Source: an uncultured Brachyspira sp.
GTDB lineage: Bacteria > Spirochaetota > Brachyspiria > Brachyspirales > Brachyspiraceae
Direction of reading: 5' to 3'
Length of the DNA stretch: 64,000 nt
Assembly: GCF_944388875.1 (NCBI RefSeq)
Contig: NZ_CALXKQ010000003.1
Span: 62,001 to 126,000 of the forward strand
The position numbers and the translations under genes were made by a program. Every line of letters starts with the position of its first letter. Within the stretch, counting starts at the first letter, position 1. The notes under the pieces were generated by a model. That model worked only from the letters and a program-made list of their open reading frames with translations. It searched no databases and had not been told where the DNA came from. This document shows positions 39,213 to 48,119 of this stretch, piece after piece.

Positions 39213-40895
39213 TTACTCCTTTTTATTATTTTCTAATCTATTTTTAAGTTCTTCGTCTGATTTTTCTAAAATTTCATTAATTGCATCTCTCAAATTATTT
39301 TCAAATTTTTTATTTTCTTCACTTGAGATATTTTCTATAATGCCGTCAGCAACCCTATCTATAAAATAATTAATATCTTCTTTTTTTCCAGATAAATTAT
39401 AATGAATCAGCCTTCCTATATCAAATAAACCTCCAATCACCGTAGCAAGAATTACAACAGGAGATACGATGATTGTTGCTAAAATGCTTCCTATTACATC
39501 CCCTATATCAATAACTACATCACTAATAAGAAGATGAGAAAATAAATCAACAACAAAAGAATAAAAACCATAAATTTCATGATCATTTCCAGAAAATATA
39601 TCAATATCTTTATTTATACTATATAATGTTTCCGAAACCTTATAATATTTTTGTATGCTTGTTTTAACATATTCTTGCATATTATTTTTTACTAATGTAT
39701 CAAATTCTTCTTTTATAGAATCAGATAATTTTTTCAAATCATTTTCTTTAAAATCTTTCTTTTTTAATTCATCTCTTTTTTTATTTATATCAATTTTTAT
39801 CTTTTCTATTATATGCAAAGGTATTCTGTCAATAAATATTTTTCTCCAAGAGGCTAATATTGAATATTTGTACTCTTCTAATCCGAAAGGCTTAGGAGTT
39901 TCTTTCATACCTCTTTTTATTTCAGGTGCTGCCCCTACGGCTATAACAGTTTCAACACCTGTTTCATTTTTGATTATTTCAATAAACTCTTTCTCTTTCT
40001 CTTCACTTAGCTGATCTGCCTTTGTGAGAGCTACTATAACATTATATTTATCTTCTAAAAACTGTTTAATAATATTTATATCAAAATCCTGTATCTTAGC
40101 TCCTCCAGCCTGTATACAGTAAGTTACACTATGATACCAGTCTTTCATATCTTTGTCTACAGAACGGTATTTTAATTCTTCTTTTATCATATTATACCAT
40201 TTATCAGATTTACCTACTTCAAGTCCCCAGCTGTCGTATATTACTACATCTTTTCCATCTATAGTTTCTTCATGAGGAAATATACCTTCAGGAGTACAAG
40301 GTTTTCCAATGCCTGTTTCTTCTATTTTCTTACCTACTAAAGCATTAAGTAAAGAACTTTTTCCTACACCTGTCTGTCCTAAAACCAATAAATTTAATTC
40401 TATATAATTTTCTGTATTATTTCTTTTGAATGCTCTAAATACTGCTTTTTTATATTCTTCAACGCCGAAATAATTATTTGCTTCAATATTTGATATTGTA
40501 ACTATTCTGTAACATTTTGTTTTTTCTTTTATATTTTTTACCAATTCCGTTAATTGTTCTTTTACTGATAAATCTGATTTAGTTAATGCTATTATAACAC
40601 TATATTCATCAATGATAATTTTTTTTATCATTGATGCATCTTCATCAGATATTCCTATTGAATTTGAAGATACACAGTAAGTAATAACAAATGAATTTTT
40701 ATCAGCACTTTCCAAAAAGATTTGAAAATTTGTATTACTTTCAAATATAACAACATCTCTATTATCAACTTTTACTTCTATAGGATTATCTGAAGCCTTA
40801 ATATTATTTCCAACAAAAGAATTAATCAATGCACTTTTACCTGAAGCATGTTGACCTAAAATTAATAAATTTAATTTTTGATTATTTTCCGACAT
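39213..40895 (-). CDS. Tandem-G-domain GTPase, first domain degenerate
   Basis: This is a 560-residue protein. The first G-domain-like part (1-165) keeps a P-loop-like GQHASGKSALINSFVG and TKSD, but its switch region (DVVIFESNTNFQIFLE) has lost the DxxG motif and is shortened. The second (about 170-370) is complete: GQTGVGKSSLLNALVGKK, TPEGIFPHEE, YDSWGLEVG and TKAD. The C-terminus has membrane-like segments (VVIDIGDVIGSILATIIVSPVVILATVIGG). It belongs to the same array as its neighbours. The pattern suggests domain duplication followed by decay of one copy, perhaps to a regulatory half. Confidence 0.78.
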   Translation of the reverse strand: MSENNQKLNLLILGQHASGKSALINSFVGNNIKASDNPIEVKVDNRDVVIFESNTNFQIFLESADKNSFVITYCVSSNSIGISDEDASMIKKIIIDEYSVIIALTKSDLSVKEQLTELVKNIKEKTKCYRIVTISNIEANNYFGVEEYKKAVFRAFKRNNTENYIELNLLVLGQTGVGKSSLLNALVGKKIEETGIGKPCTPEGIFPHEETIDGKDVVIYDSWGLEVGKSDKWYNMIKEELKYRSVDKDMKDWYHSVTYCIQAGGAKIQDFDINIIKQFLEDKYNVIVALTKADQLSEEKEKEFIEIIKNETGVETVIAVGAAPEIKRGMKETPKPFGLEEYKYSILASWRKIFIDRIPLHIIEKIKIDINKKRDELKKKDFKENDLKKLSDSIKEEFDTLVKNNMQEYVKTSIQKYYKVSETLYSINKDIDIFSGNDHEIYGFYSFVVDLFSHLLISDVVIDIGDVIGSILATIIVSPVVILATVIGGLFDIGRLIHYNLSGKKEDINYFIDRVADGIIENISSEENKKFENNLRDAINEILEKSDEELKNRLENNKKE

Positions 40896-40912
40896 ATTTA
40901 ATTCCTTTTATG

Positions 40913-42664
40913 TTAATTTTGAGAATATTCAGAAAGTTTTTTATCTGTTTCTTCTAAACATTTTATAATTGCATTCTTAATATTCAAAATATAATCTTTC
41001 CCAACAATTTGATATTTAAGTTTATCTATAAGCTCATTAATGAATTTCTCTCTCTGAGCTTCTTTTATTTTTCCTCCAAATATAGTAAATATTCCTCCTA
41101 CTATTGCTAAAGGCAATCCTATGAATGGCAAAAATATACCAAGTGTAAATAAAAATTTAAAAAATCCAATATTAAATAATAAATCAAAAATATTTTCAAA
41201 ATCCATATTAAAAAAATTATCTTTGTAAAAACTATATTGATGAAAATTATATCTAGCATTATTAATTAACATACCGCTGTTAAGAGATACTATATCTATT
41301 TGAATATTATAATATGCTTTTATAGTATCTTTAATATATAGTAAAATTTCATCTTTAAAAAACTGCTCTATCTCTTCAGTAATACTGCTTTTTAATACAT
41401 TATCATTTAGATTGTATTTTTTATATTTATTAATAAGTTCATATCTTTTATTTTCTAAATCATTTTTTATTTTTTCAGATATATAAATAGGAACTCTCTC
41501 AATGAACATCTGTTTCCAAGATTCTAATACAGCAATTTGATAATCATCAAGTCCCAAAGGAGAAGGAGTTTCTGTCATACCTCTTAATTTATCTGGAGAA
41601 GCTGCAATTGGTATTACTTTTTTAACCCCTGTTACATTTTTGATTATTTCAATAAACTCTTTTTCTTTATCTTCACTAATCTGATCTGCTTTTGTCAATG
41701 CTATTACAACATCATATTTCTCTTCAATAAACTGTTTAATAATGTTTATATCGAAATCTTGTATTTTATCTCCTCCAGCATTTATACAATAAGTTACACT
41801 ATGAAACCAGTCTTTTATATCTTTATCTACCCCTCTTCGCTTCAGTTCATCTTTGATTATTTGTTCCCATTCTTTATCCTTTCCAACTTCAAGCCCCCAA
41901 CTGTCATATATTACAACATCTTTTCCATTAATAGAAGTTTCATGCGGAAATATACCTCTTTTAGTTATAGGTTTTCCAACACCTGTTTTTTCAACTTCAT
42001 ACCCTACCAAAACATTTATTAAACTGCTTTTTCCTACTCCTGTTTGTCCAAGTATAAGCATATTTAATTCAATATAATTTTCTAATGCATTACGTTTACA
42101 TATTCTGAAAATTGTTCTTTTATACTCTTCCAAACCAAAAGGAGAAGGAGTTTCTGTCATACCTCTTAATTTATCTGGAGAAGCTGCAATTGGTATTACT
42201 TGTTCAACACCTGTTTCTTCTTTTATTATATCAATGAATTCTTTTCTAAGAGATTCTTCTATTTGATCTGCCTTTGTCAATGCTATTACAACATCATATT
42301 GATTTTCTATAAATTGTTTAATAATTTTTATATCAAAATACTGTATTTTAAATCCTCCGGCCTGTATACAATAGGTAACGCTATGAAATCTATCTTTAAT
42401 GTCATTACATCTTATATATAATTCATTTCTTATTATTCTTTCCCATTCTTCGATTTTATCTACTTCAAGCCCATAACTGTTATATATTACAACATCTTTA
42501 CCGTCAATAGAAGTTTCATACGGAAATATACCTCTTGCAGCTATAGGTTTTCCCGTACCAGTTATTTCAACTTCATGACCTACTAAAGCATTTATTAAAC
42601 TGCTTTTTCCAACTCCTCTTTGTCCCAAAATTAGTAAATTAAACTTCTGATTATTTTCCGACAT
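40913..42664 (-). CDS. Tandem-G-domain GTPase, both domains complete
   Basis: This 583-residue protein has two closely related G domains: GQRGVGKSSLINALVG, YNSYGLEVD and TKAD in the first, then GQTGVGKSSLINVLVG, YDSWGLEVG and TKAD in the second. Both are followed by the marker SPDKLRGMTETPSP. The C-terminal region has a hydrophobic hairpin (FFKFLFTLGIFLPFIGLPLAIVG). The second domain's DNA is nearly identical in places to the neighbouring gene at 42682-43791, so the duplication is recent or maintained by gene conversion. Membrane-linked homodimeric or intramolecular G-domain pairing is plausible. Confidence 0.8.
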   Translation of the reverse strand: MSENNQKFNLLILGQRGVGKSSLINALVGHEVEITGTGKPIAARGIFPYETSIDGKDVVIYNSYGLEVDKIEEWERIIRNELYIRCNDIKDRFHSVTYCIQAGGFKIQYFDIKIIKQFIENQYDVVIALTKADQIEESLRKEFIDIIKEETGVEQVIPIAASPDKLRGMTETPSPFGLEEYKRTIFRICKRNALENYIELNMLILGQTGVGKSSLINVLVGYEVEKTGVGKPITKRGIFPHETSINGKDVVIYDSWGLEVGKDKEWEQIIKDELKRRGVDKDIKDWFHSVTYCINAGGDKIQDFDINIIKQFIEEKYDVVIALTKADQISEDKEKEFIEIIKNVTGVKKVIPIAASPDKLRGMTETPSPLGLDDYQIAVLESWKQMFIERVPIYISEKIKNDLENKRYELINKYKKYNLNDNVLKSSITEEIEQFFKDEILLYIKDTIKAYYNIQIDIVSLNSGMLINNARYNFHQYSFYKDNFFNMDFENIFDLLFNIGFFKFLFTLGIFLPFIGLPLAIVGGIFTIFGGKIKEAQREKFINELIDKLKYQIVGKDYILNIKNAIIKCLEETDKKLSEYSQN

Positions 42665-42681
42665 ATTTTATTCCTAAATAT

Positions 42682-43791
42682 TTATTGATTATTTAAAGTT
42701 ATATTGTCTATATCATCTAATACCTTATTTAAAGTTTCTCTTATATAATTTTCTCTATCTTTATCAGATAATTTTTCATATAATAATTTTGCAATTTCTT
42801 CGATTGTATCTTCTTTAATTTTTTTAGCGAATAAAGATCTTACTTGCTGTGCTATAAGCTTAAAAAGAATATCAGCAATAGTAGGAGCAGTAATAGTAGT
42901 AGCTATTAAAACACCAACAGTAGGAAAAGGCATGAATGGAAACGCCATTTTTGGATGATAGGTTCTGAAAAGATGAACATTTAAAGACATTATATCAACG
43001 TATATGTTATAATATTTGCCTATATATTCCTGTAAGTATCTATTAGCTTCTTCTTCAATTAATTTTTGAAATTCATTTAATACAATATCTTGAAAATTAT
43101 CGCCTATGGTATTACAGTCTTTAAATTTATAATTTAATTCGAATTTTCCCTTATCCATTACATATTTTTTCAATCTTTCAATTATAGAAATAGGTACTCT
43201 GTCAAGAAATATTTTTTTCCAAGATGCTAATATAGCATCTTGATATTCTGAAAGACCAAAAGGTTCAGGAGTTTCTGTCATAAATCTTGTTTTTTCAGGA
43301 GCTGCACTAACAGATATGACAGTTTCTACATTTGTTTCTTTTTTAATGATATTAATAAATTCTATAGTCTTTTCTTCACTAATTTGATCAGATTTAGTTA
43401 ATGCTATAACGACATTATATTTTTTATCAGTAAACTGTTTAATAATTTTTTTATCAAAATCTTCTATTCTATTTCCTCCAGCCTGTATGCAGTAAGTAAC
43501 ACTATGGAACCAATCTTTTATATCTTTATCTACCCCTCTTTGTTCCAATTCATTTTTGATTATTTTTTCCCATTCTTGAGATTTATCTACTTCAAGTCCC
43601 CAGCTATCGTATATTACAACATCTTTACCTCCAATAGAAGTTTCATGCGGAAAAATTCCTCTTTTTGTTACTGGTTTGCCTATTCCTGTTTCCTCTACCT
43701 GCTTACCTACTAATGAATTAAGCAAACTGCTTTTACCTGTACCTGTTTTTCCCAAAATTAATAAATTTAATTTTATTTCATCATTATTCAT
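42682..43791 (-). CDS. Single-G-domain GTPase heading the array
   Basis: This 369-residue protein has P-loop GKTGTGKSSLLNSLVGKQ, then KPVTKRGIFPHETSI, G3 YDSWGLEVD, G4 TKSD and the array marker APEKTRFMTETPEP. A helical part follows, with a hydrophobic stretch (AFPFMPFPTVGVLIATTITAPTIADILF). It is the first gene of the minus-strand array and probably represents the ancestral one-domain layout. Resemblance to interferon-inducible IRG-type and YeeP/YfjP-type GTPases is by motif only. Confidence 0.78.
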   Translation of the reverse strand: MNNDEIKLNLLILGKTGTGKSSLLNSLVGKQVEETGIGKPVTKRGIFPHETSIGGKDVVIYDSWGLEVDKSQEWEKIIKNELEQRGVDKDIKDWFHSVTYCIQAGGNRIEDFDKKIIKQFTDKKYNVVIALTKSDQISEEKTIEFINIIKKETNVETVISVSAAPEKTRFMTETPEPFGLSEYQDAILASWKKIFLDRVPISIIERLKKYVMDKGKFELNYKFKDCNTIGDNFQDIVLNEFQKLIEEEANRYLQEYIGKYYNIYVDIMSLNVHLFRTYHPKMAFPFMPFPTVGVLIATTITAPTIADILFKLIAQQVRSLFAKKIKEDTIEEIAKLLYEKLSDKDRENYIRETLNKVLDDIDNITLNNQ

Positions 43792-43986
43792 TATACTCTA
43801 TTCCTTTAATAAAATTATAAAAAAGATGTAATTAAAAAAATATATCACATAATTTTAGCATAATATAGATTTTAAATTCATAAATAACAATCTTAATTTA
43901 ATTATAAACAAATGCTAAGAAAAATCAATATTATTATGCCTTTTTTAATATAAAAACATATAGTATAAAATTAATAATATATATGC

Positions 43987-44015
43987 TTGACTAAAAATAA
44001 TATTTATGTTATCAT
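43987..44015 (+). promoter_or_regulatory. Sigma-70 promoter for tRNA-Ser and fliO
   Basis: TTGACT at 43987-43992 and TATCAT at 44010-44015 are separated by exactly 17 bases. Initiation would fall at about 44022, some 23 bases before the tRNA. Confidence 0.65.
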
Positions 44016-44044
44016 AACCAAACTATTTGAAAAAATATATAATT

Positions 44045-44130
44045 GGAGAGATGCCCGAGAGGCCGAAGGGAGCAGTTTGCTAAACTGTCGTAGGCAACCC
44101 CTACCGCGGGTTCGAATCCCGCTCTCTCCG
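44045..44130 (+). tRNA. tRNA-Ser(GCU)
   Basis: The 86-base cloverleaf has acceptor stem GGAGAGA with TCTCTCC and discriminator G. The anticodon stem-loop CAGTTTGCTAAACTG carries GCT, so it reads AGC and AGU. A long variable arm (TCGTAGGCAACCCCTACCGC region) is typical of class II serine tRNA, and the T-arm is CGGGTTCGAATCCCG. CCA is not encoded. Confidence 0.97.
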
Positions 44131-44144
44131 TATTCGGTTTATAT

Positions 44145-44822
44145 ATGATAAAAAAACTTTTTCTTATATCTTTAATCATATTTAATATAGCTTTTACTCA
44201 AGAAACAAACAATACAGAAATAACTAATACAAATACTATAAATAATACAGCAAATGAAGAAAATACAGCAACTAACTTTTTTAATGCTCAATTAGAAAAT
44301 ACTAATAATATAAATGAGCCTGCTATACTTCAGGATATAAGAAATATTGAAAACAGAGCAGAAGTAAGTAATGGCTGGATGTTTTTTAAAGCTATTATAG
44401 GTTTTATTGTTACTTTAGTAGGCATATATTTAGTATTTATGTACTTAAAAAACAAATCAAGAAAAGTATCAGGTTCAAGCGAAATTATAAATGTACTTGC
44501 CACCACTCCTGTTGCTGCTAACAGATATATCTCTATAATAGAAATTGTTGATGACATGTATTTGATTTCTATATCAGATCATAATATTAATTTGCTTTCA
44601 AAAATAGAAGATAAAGAAACAAAAGATCAAATAAAAATGATGTATATCAATTCAAAAAATAATATTGTAGATGATAGTTTCAAAAATATTTTAAATCAAA
44701 CTCTTTCTGTATTCAAACAGCCAAAAATGAAAGAGAAAGACCCTTTAAAAACTACTTCTGAAATCAGAGAAAGACTGCATGAATTAAATAACCCTAATAA
44801 TAAAGAAAATGATAATCAATAA
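44145..44822 (+). CDS. fliO: Flagellar biosynthesis protein FliO-like
   Basis: This 225-residue protein has a signal-like N-terminal helix, an Asn/Thr-rich exported stretch, then one membrane helix (FKAIIGFIVTLVGIYLVFMYL). A small cytoplasmic domain follows with INVLATTPVAANRYISIIEIVDDMYLISISDHNINLLSKI, the FliO signature. FliO helps assemble the FliP/FliQ/FliR export gate of the flagellar type III system. It starts only 14 bases after the tRNA and has no clear SD, so its mRNA 5' end may be made by tRNA 3' processing. No other fli gene is adjacent in this window. Confidence 0.8.
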   Translation: MIKKLFLISLIIFNIAFTQETNNTEITNTNTINNTANEENTATNFFNAQLENTNNINEPAILQDIRNIENRAEVSNGWMFFKAIIGFIVTLVGIYLVFMYLKNKSRKVSGSSEIINVLATTPVAANRYISIIEIVDDMYLISISDHNINLLSKIEDKETKDQIKMMYINSKNNIVDDSFKNILNQTLSVFKQPKMKEKDPLKTTSEIRERLHELNNPNNKENDNQ

Positions 44823-44860
44823 AAAAGAGATACTTTCAATTTATAAAAGCATCTCTTTAT
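44822..44860. terminator. Weak hairpin between fliO and the CBM48 lipoprotein gene
   Basis: AAAGAGAT pairs with ATCTCTTT (8 bp) around a loop of about 19 bases, with A-rich and T-rich flanks. It lies between two convergent genes and could serve both. Confidence 0.5.
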
Positions 44861-44880
44861 TTCTATTTATGTATTTTTAA

Positions 44881-45627
44881 TTAATATTTTACTCTGTTAG
44901 TTTGATTGTAATTTATCATAGTATATGAATGAAGTCTGCCGTCATTTCCTTTATAAACATTCATATTAAGAGGATCAACCTCCCATATTCTATCAACTAC
45001 AAAATTGTAATAATAATTACCTTCTTCAGCCCTTAAAGTAATAACCCACAAATTATTAGAGTATGTCATAGGATATCTTAAACTGTCAAAACCTAATTTA
45101 TCAGAAGTAAACATTACCTCTTTAGCATTATTATTACTGTAGAAGAAAGTAACAGTACCGTCAGAATTATATATAGGATTTTTCTCATAAAAACCAATAT
45201 CATTAGTTAATACAAAGTAGCTTACAGCCTGATTATTATTATCATAATCTACATCCAAATTCAAAGGATCATTAATCCAAACTCCGTTAACCCTGTATCT
45301 ATATGAATATTTACCTGCTTTCAAAGGAGTCTGCCATAAATAGTAAAAAACGCCATAAGAGCTTTTAATCAAAGGTATGCTGTCTTCCCAATTATTAAAA
45401 TCTCCTGAAACCTCTACAGAATCATAATTCTCAGCAAATGTAAATAACACTCCGTCATCCACTACACGCGGAGCCATAACATCCTGTATATTATAATAAT
45501 TAAGAATCTCCATGCGGTTCATTCTAGCTTCATACTGTTCCATAGTTTCATAATCTTTATTTCCGCATGATATAAGAACAGCAAATAAAGCTGCAAAAAA
45601 TAATATTAATTTACTTACTCTTTTCAT
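44881..45627 (-). CDS. Lipoprotein with CBM48/glycogen-binding-like domains
   Basis: This 248-residue protein has a lipoprotein signal (LILFFAALFAVLISC). The mature part contains an early-set carbohydrate-binding module of the AMPK/isoamylase kind: VEVSGDFNNWEDSIPL, then PLKAGKYSYRYRVNGVWINDPLN. A second, weaker copy follows (VMFTSDKLGFDSL, RAEEGNYYYNFVVDRIWEVDPLN). Such modules bind alpha-glucans, and here it would be on the cell envelope. It lies 9 bp after fliS on the same strand. No catalytic domain is present. Confidence 0.75.
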   Translation of the reverse strand: MKRVSKLILFFAALFAVLISCGNKDYETMEQYEARMNRMEILNYYNIQDVMAPRVVDDGVLFTFAENYDSVEVSGDFNNWEDSIPLIKSSYGVFYYLWQTPLKAGKYSYRYRVNGVWINDPLNLDVDYDNNNQAVSYFVLTNDIGFYEKNPIYNSDGTVTFFYSNNNAKEVMFTSDKLGFDSLRYPMTYSNNLWVITLRAEEGNYYYNFVVDRIWEVDPLNMNVYKGNDGRLHSYTMINYNQTNRVKY

Positions 45628-45636
45628 TATAGTTAC

Positions 45637-46092
45637 TTAACCTGTTATATTTAATTTACTTTCTGTATTTGAAGAATCTTCATCTTTTTTAGGAGCTGAT
45701 GCTGAAGTATTACCCTTAGACAACTGAGCTTCCACACCTTCCCAAGCTGTTTTAAGTTCTTTAAGATATCTTATAACTTCTAATAGAGGCGGTTTGGTTT
45801 TAGATATATTACCTTCTGTAAGTTTTTGATTCATATATGTGTATATAGATGCTAATCTGTCAGCTATTTCTCCAGCTTCATAATTTAATGATGCTAACAG
45901 TTCATATATTATCTCTTGTGCTTTCAATATATTATTATGTGCCTCTTCAGTACCATGTTTTTTATCCATAGCAGAACAAGCTGTTTCTAAAAATTTAATA
46001 GCACCGTCATACAGCATAATAATAAGTTTATTTTGTGAGGCTGTGCTTACATCAACCTTTTTATATTTTTCGTAACCATTGCTAATAGCCAA
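45637..46092 (-). CDS. fliS: Flagellin export chaperone FliS
   Basis: This 151-residue helical chaperone binds the C-terminus of flagellin and prevents premature assembly in the cytoplasm. Typical FliS features are NGYEKYKKVDVSTASQNKLIIMLYDGAIKFLE and the later YMNQKLTEGNISKTKPPLLEVIRYLKELKTAWEGV. The start codon is TTG (complement of 46090-46092) with GGGGG just upstream. The family begins at exactly this point and no in-frame ATG lies nearby, so the TTG start is well supported. The C-terminal tail is polar. Confidence 0.88.
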   Translation of the reverse strand: MAISNGYEKYKKVDVSTASQNKLIIMLYDGAIKFLETACSAMDKKHGTEEAHNNILKAQEIIYELLASLNYEAGEIADRLASIYTYMNQKLTEGNISKTKPPLLEVIRYLKELKTAWEGVEAQLSKGNTSASAPKKDEDSSNTESKLNITG

Positions 46093-46300
46093 TTGAAACC
46101 CCCAAATATAATATTATGTTAATTATATAAATATTATCGGAAAATGGTAAAAACAATAAAACATTTTTTGTTATCCCCATAACTATTATACATTATATAA
46201 AATAAAAAAATAGTATGATAATGATAAATTAATTTAGAATTTTTTATAAATTTTATATATAATTAGTAAAACAATACTATTGATAAAAGGATAGATAAAT

Positions 46301-47122
46301 ATGATTAAGCTTAAATTTAATAATTCAGTAGAAATGCCTATATTAGGACTTGGCATATACAAGATGACTGACAGAGAAGAGCTTGAAAATGCTGTAAAAT
46401 GGGCAATAGATGCTGGATATAGAAAATTTGATACTGCACAATTCTATGATAATGAGGAAGAACTTGGCAATGCTATAAGAAAAACAGGCATAAAAAGAGA
46501 GGAAATATTTATAACAACTAAAATATGGAATACAAAACAGGGATACAATTCTACAAGAAAATCATTTGAAGAAAGTCTTAAAAAACTTAATATGGATTAC
46601 GTGGATCTGCTTTTAATTCATTGGCCTGGTCAAAATAAAGAAAGATATTTAGACACATATAGGGCATTAGAAAATATATGCCAAAGTAAAAAAGCTGTAT
46701 CTATAGGATTAAGTAATTTTGAAATAAAACATCTAAATGATATATTTGCTCATTGTAATATAGCACCTGTTTTAAATCAAATAGAAAGACATCCTAATCT
46801 AATTAGAAAAGAACTGATAGAATTTTGTCAAAAACATAATATGGTTGTAGAGGCATGGTCCCCGCTTGCCAGAGGAAAATTATTAAATAATGAAACAATA
46901 AAAAAAATCGCTGAAAAATATAATAAAACACCATCTCAAATTATATTAAGATGGAATATAGAAAGTAATATATCAGTCATTCCAAAATCTAAAACTAAAG
47001 AAAGAATAGAAGAAAACATAAATATATTCGATTTCAAACTTGATAGAGAGGATATTGAAAATATAAATAATTTGGAAAATGGAGATAGAATAGGAAGCGA
47101 TCCATTAACTTTTGATTTTTGA
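46301..47122 (+). CDS. Aldo/keto reductase
   Basis: This 273-residue NADPH-dependent reductase has the AKR (alpha/beta)8 fold. It has GLGIYKM near the start, catalytic Asp and Tyr in RKFDTAQFYDNEEELG, Lys in TTKIW, and His in LIHWPG. SIGLSNFE and IPKSKTKERIEENINIFDF form the cofactor end. It resembles the 2,5-diketogluconate reductase/YvgN group that reduces small aldehydes such as methylglyoxal. The exact substrate is unknown. AGGAT precedes ATG, and a perfect terminator follows. Confidence 0.88.
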   Translation: MIKLKFNNSVEMPILGLGIYKMTDREELENAVKWAIDAGYRKFDTAQFYDNEEELGNAIRKTGIKREEIFITTKIWNTKQGYNSTRKSFEESLKKLNMDYVDLLLIHWPGQNKERYLDTYRALENICQSKKAVSIGLSNFEIKHLNDIFAHCNIAPVLNQIERHPNLIRKELIEFCQKHNMVVEAWSPLARGKLLNNETIKKIAEKYNKTPSQIILRWNIESNISVIPKSKTKERIEENINIFDFKLDREDIENINNLENGDRIGSDPLTFDF

Positions 47123-47132
47123 TAAAAATAAA

Positions 47133-47160
47133 AAAGCTATCACGTTAAAGTGATAGCTTT
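47133..47160. terminator. Terminator after the aldo/keto reductase gene
   Basis: AAAGCTATCAC (47133-47143) pairs perfectly with GTGATAGCTTT (47150-47160) around a six-base loop, and five A precede the stem. It lies between convergent genes and could act in both directions. Confidence 0.8.
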
Positions 47161-47189
47161 AATGTTAATAAAACTTTTCAATTTATGAA

Positions 47190-47885
47190 TTATCTATAAA
47201 TATATTTCTTATTATAGAAAGGCTGATAACGATTCTCTTTATCTAAAAAAGAATTCTGATATGAAGGATATAAAACAACCGTACCATCTTCATTTACATG
47301 ACCAACAGGATCATATTCATAAAAAGGAAGAAGTGAATTTTTATAATAAACAGTATCTGAAGGTCCCCATTTCAAAGGCACTTCAACTCCAAATACTTTA
47401 TCCTCCTCTACTGGAACACCATATATATATACATATTTTGTACGTGTATCTATTGCCACCAAAGTATTATCTAATGATATTATTCCGCCGCCTTTTCCTG
47501 TAAATCTATAGAAGTAAAAACGTTTTATAGCATCAGCATTTTCTCTGTTCCTTTTTTTGGTATATAAAGGATTATATCCTCTGTATTGATAATACTGCAT
47601 GCTTGATATAAAAAATATACCAGCATTCGAATTTTTACCTTTATAAGTATACTCTTTAGTTTCAGAATTTTTTAATTCCCAATATTTATCTTCAGTCTTC
47701 TCTATAAATTTAAAACTAGGAATATTGTTTCCATCAAAAGAAGCCACTAAAAGCCAATTATTAAATTTTGAAGCACTGAAATTAGGGTTATCTGATGCTC
47801 TCTCTACACCATTTTCTGAAAATAAAGGAGTAATGCTAAATAATACTGATATAACTAATGTGTAAAAAATAAATCTATTAATCAT
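47190..47885 (-). CDS. Exported hypothetical protein
   Basis: This protein of about 231 residues has a signal peptide (INRFIFYTLVISVLFSITPLFS, cleavage about residue 23). The mature part is rich in Tyr, Asn and Gly (SSMQYYQYRGYNPLY, RFYFYRFTGKGGGIISLD, YVYIYGVPVEEDKV), suggesting a beta-rich periplasmic or outer-membrane protein. The family is not recognised. A GTG at 47891 also opens the frame, but the ATG at 47885 is better placed after AGAAG. Confidence 0.6.
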   Translation of the reverse strand: MINRFIFYTLVISVLFSITPLFSENGVERASDNPNFSASKFNNWLLVASFDGNNIPSFKFIEKTEDKYWELKNSETKEYTYKGKNSNAGIFFISSMQYYQYRGYNPLYTKKRNRENADAIKRFYFYRFTGKGGGIISLDNTLVAIDTRTKYVYIYGVPVEEDKVFGVEVPLKWGPSDTVYYKNSLLPFYEYDPVGHVNEDGTVVLYPSYQNSFLDKENRYQPFYNKKYIYR

Positions 47886-48119
47886 AAGCACATCTTCTAA
47901 TATTTTATTATTAATATTAATAATATATTAAAAAACATATAAGTAAATATGCTGTTTTATAGTTTAATAATAAATTTACGTTAAATTAATAAAAAATGAG
48001 CTACTCTATTAAATTTAAACAACATTTTATACAAATTTAACAACATTTTATAATTATTGTTGCTTAATTAATGAACATTTTAATTATTATGTCTTCTTAT
48101 GATTATGTAAGAAATCATT

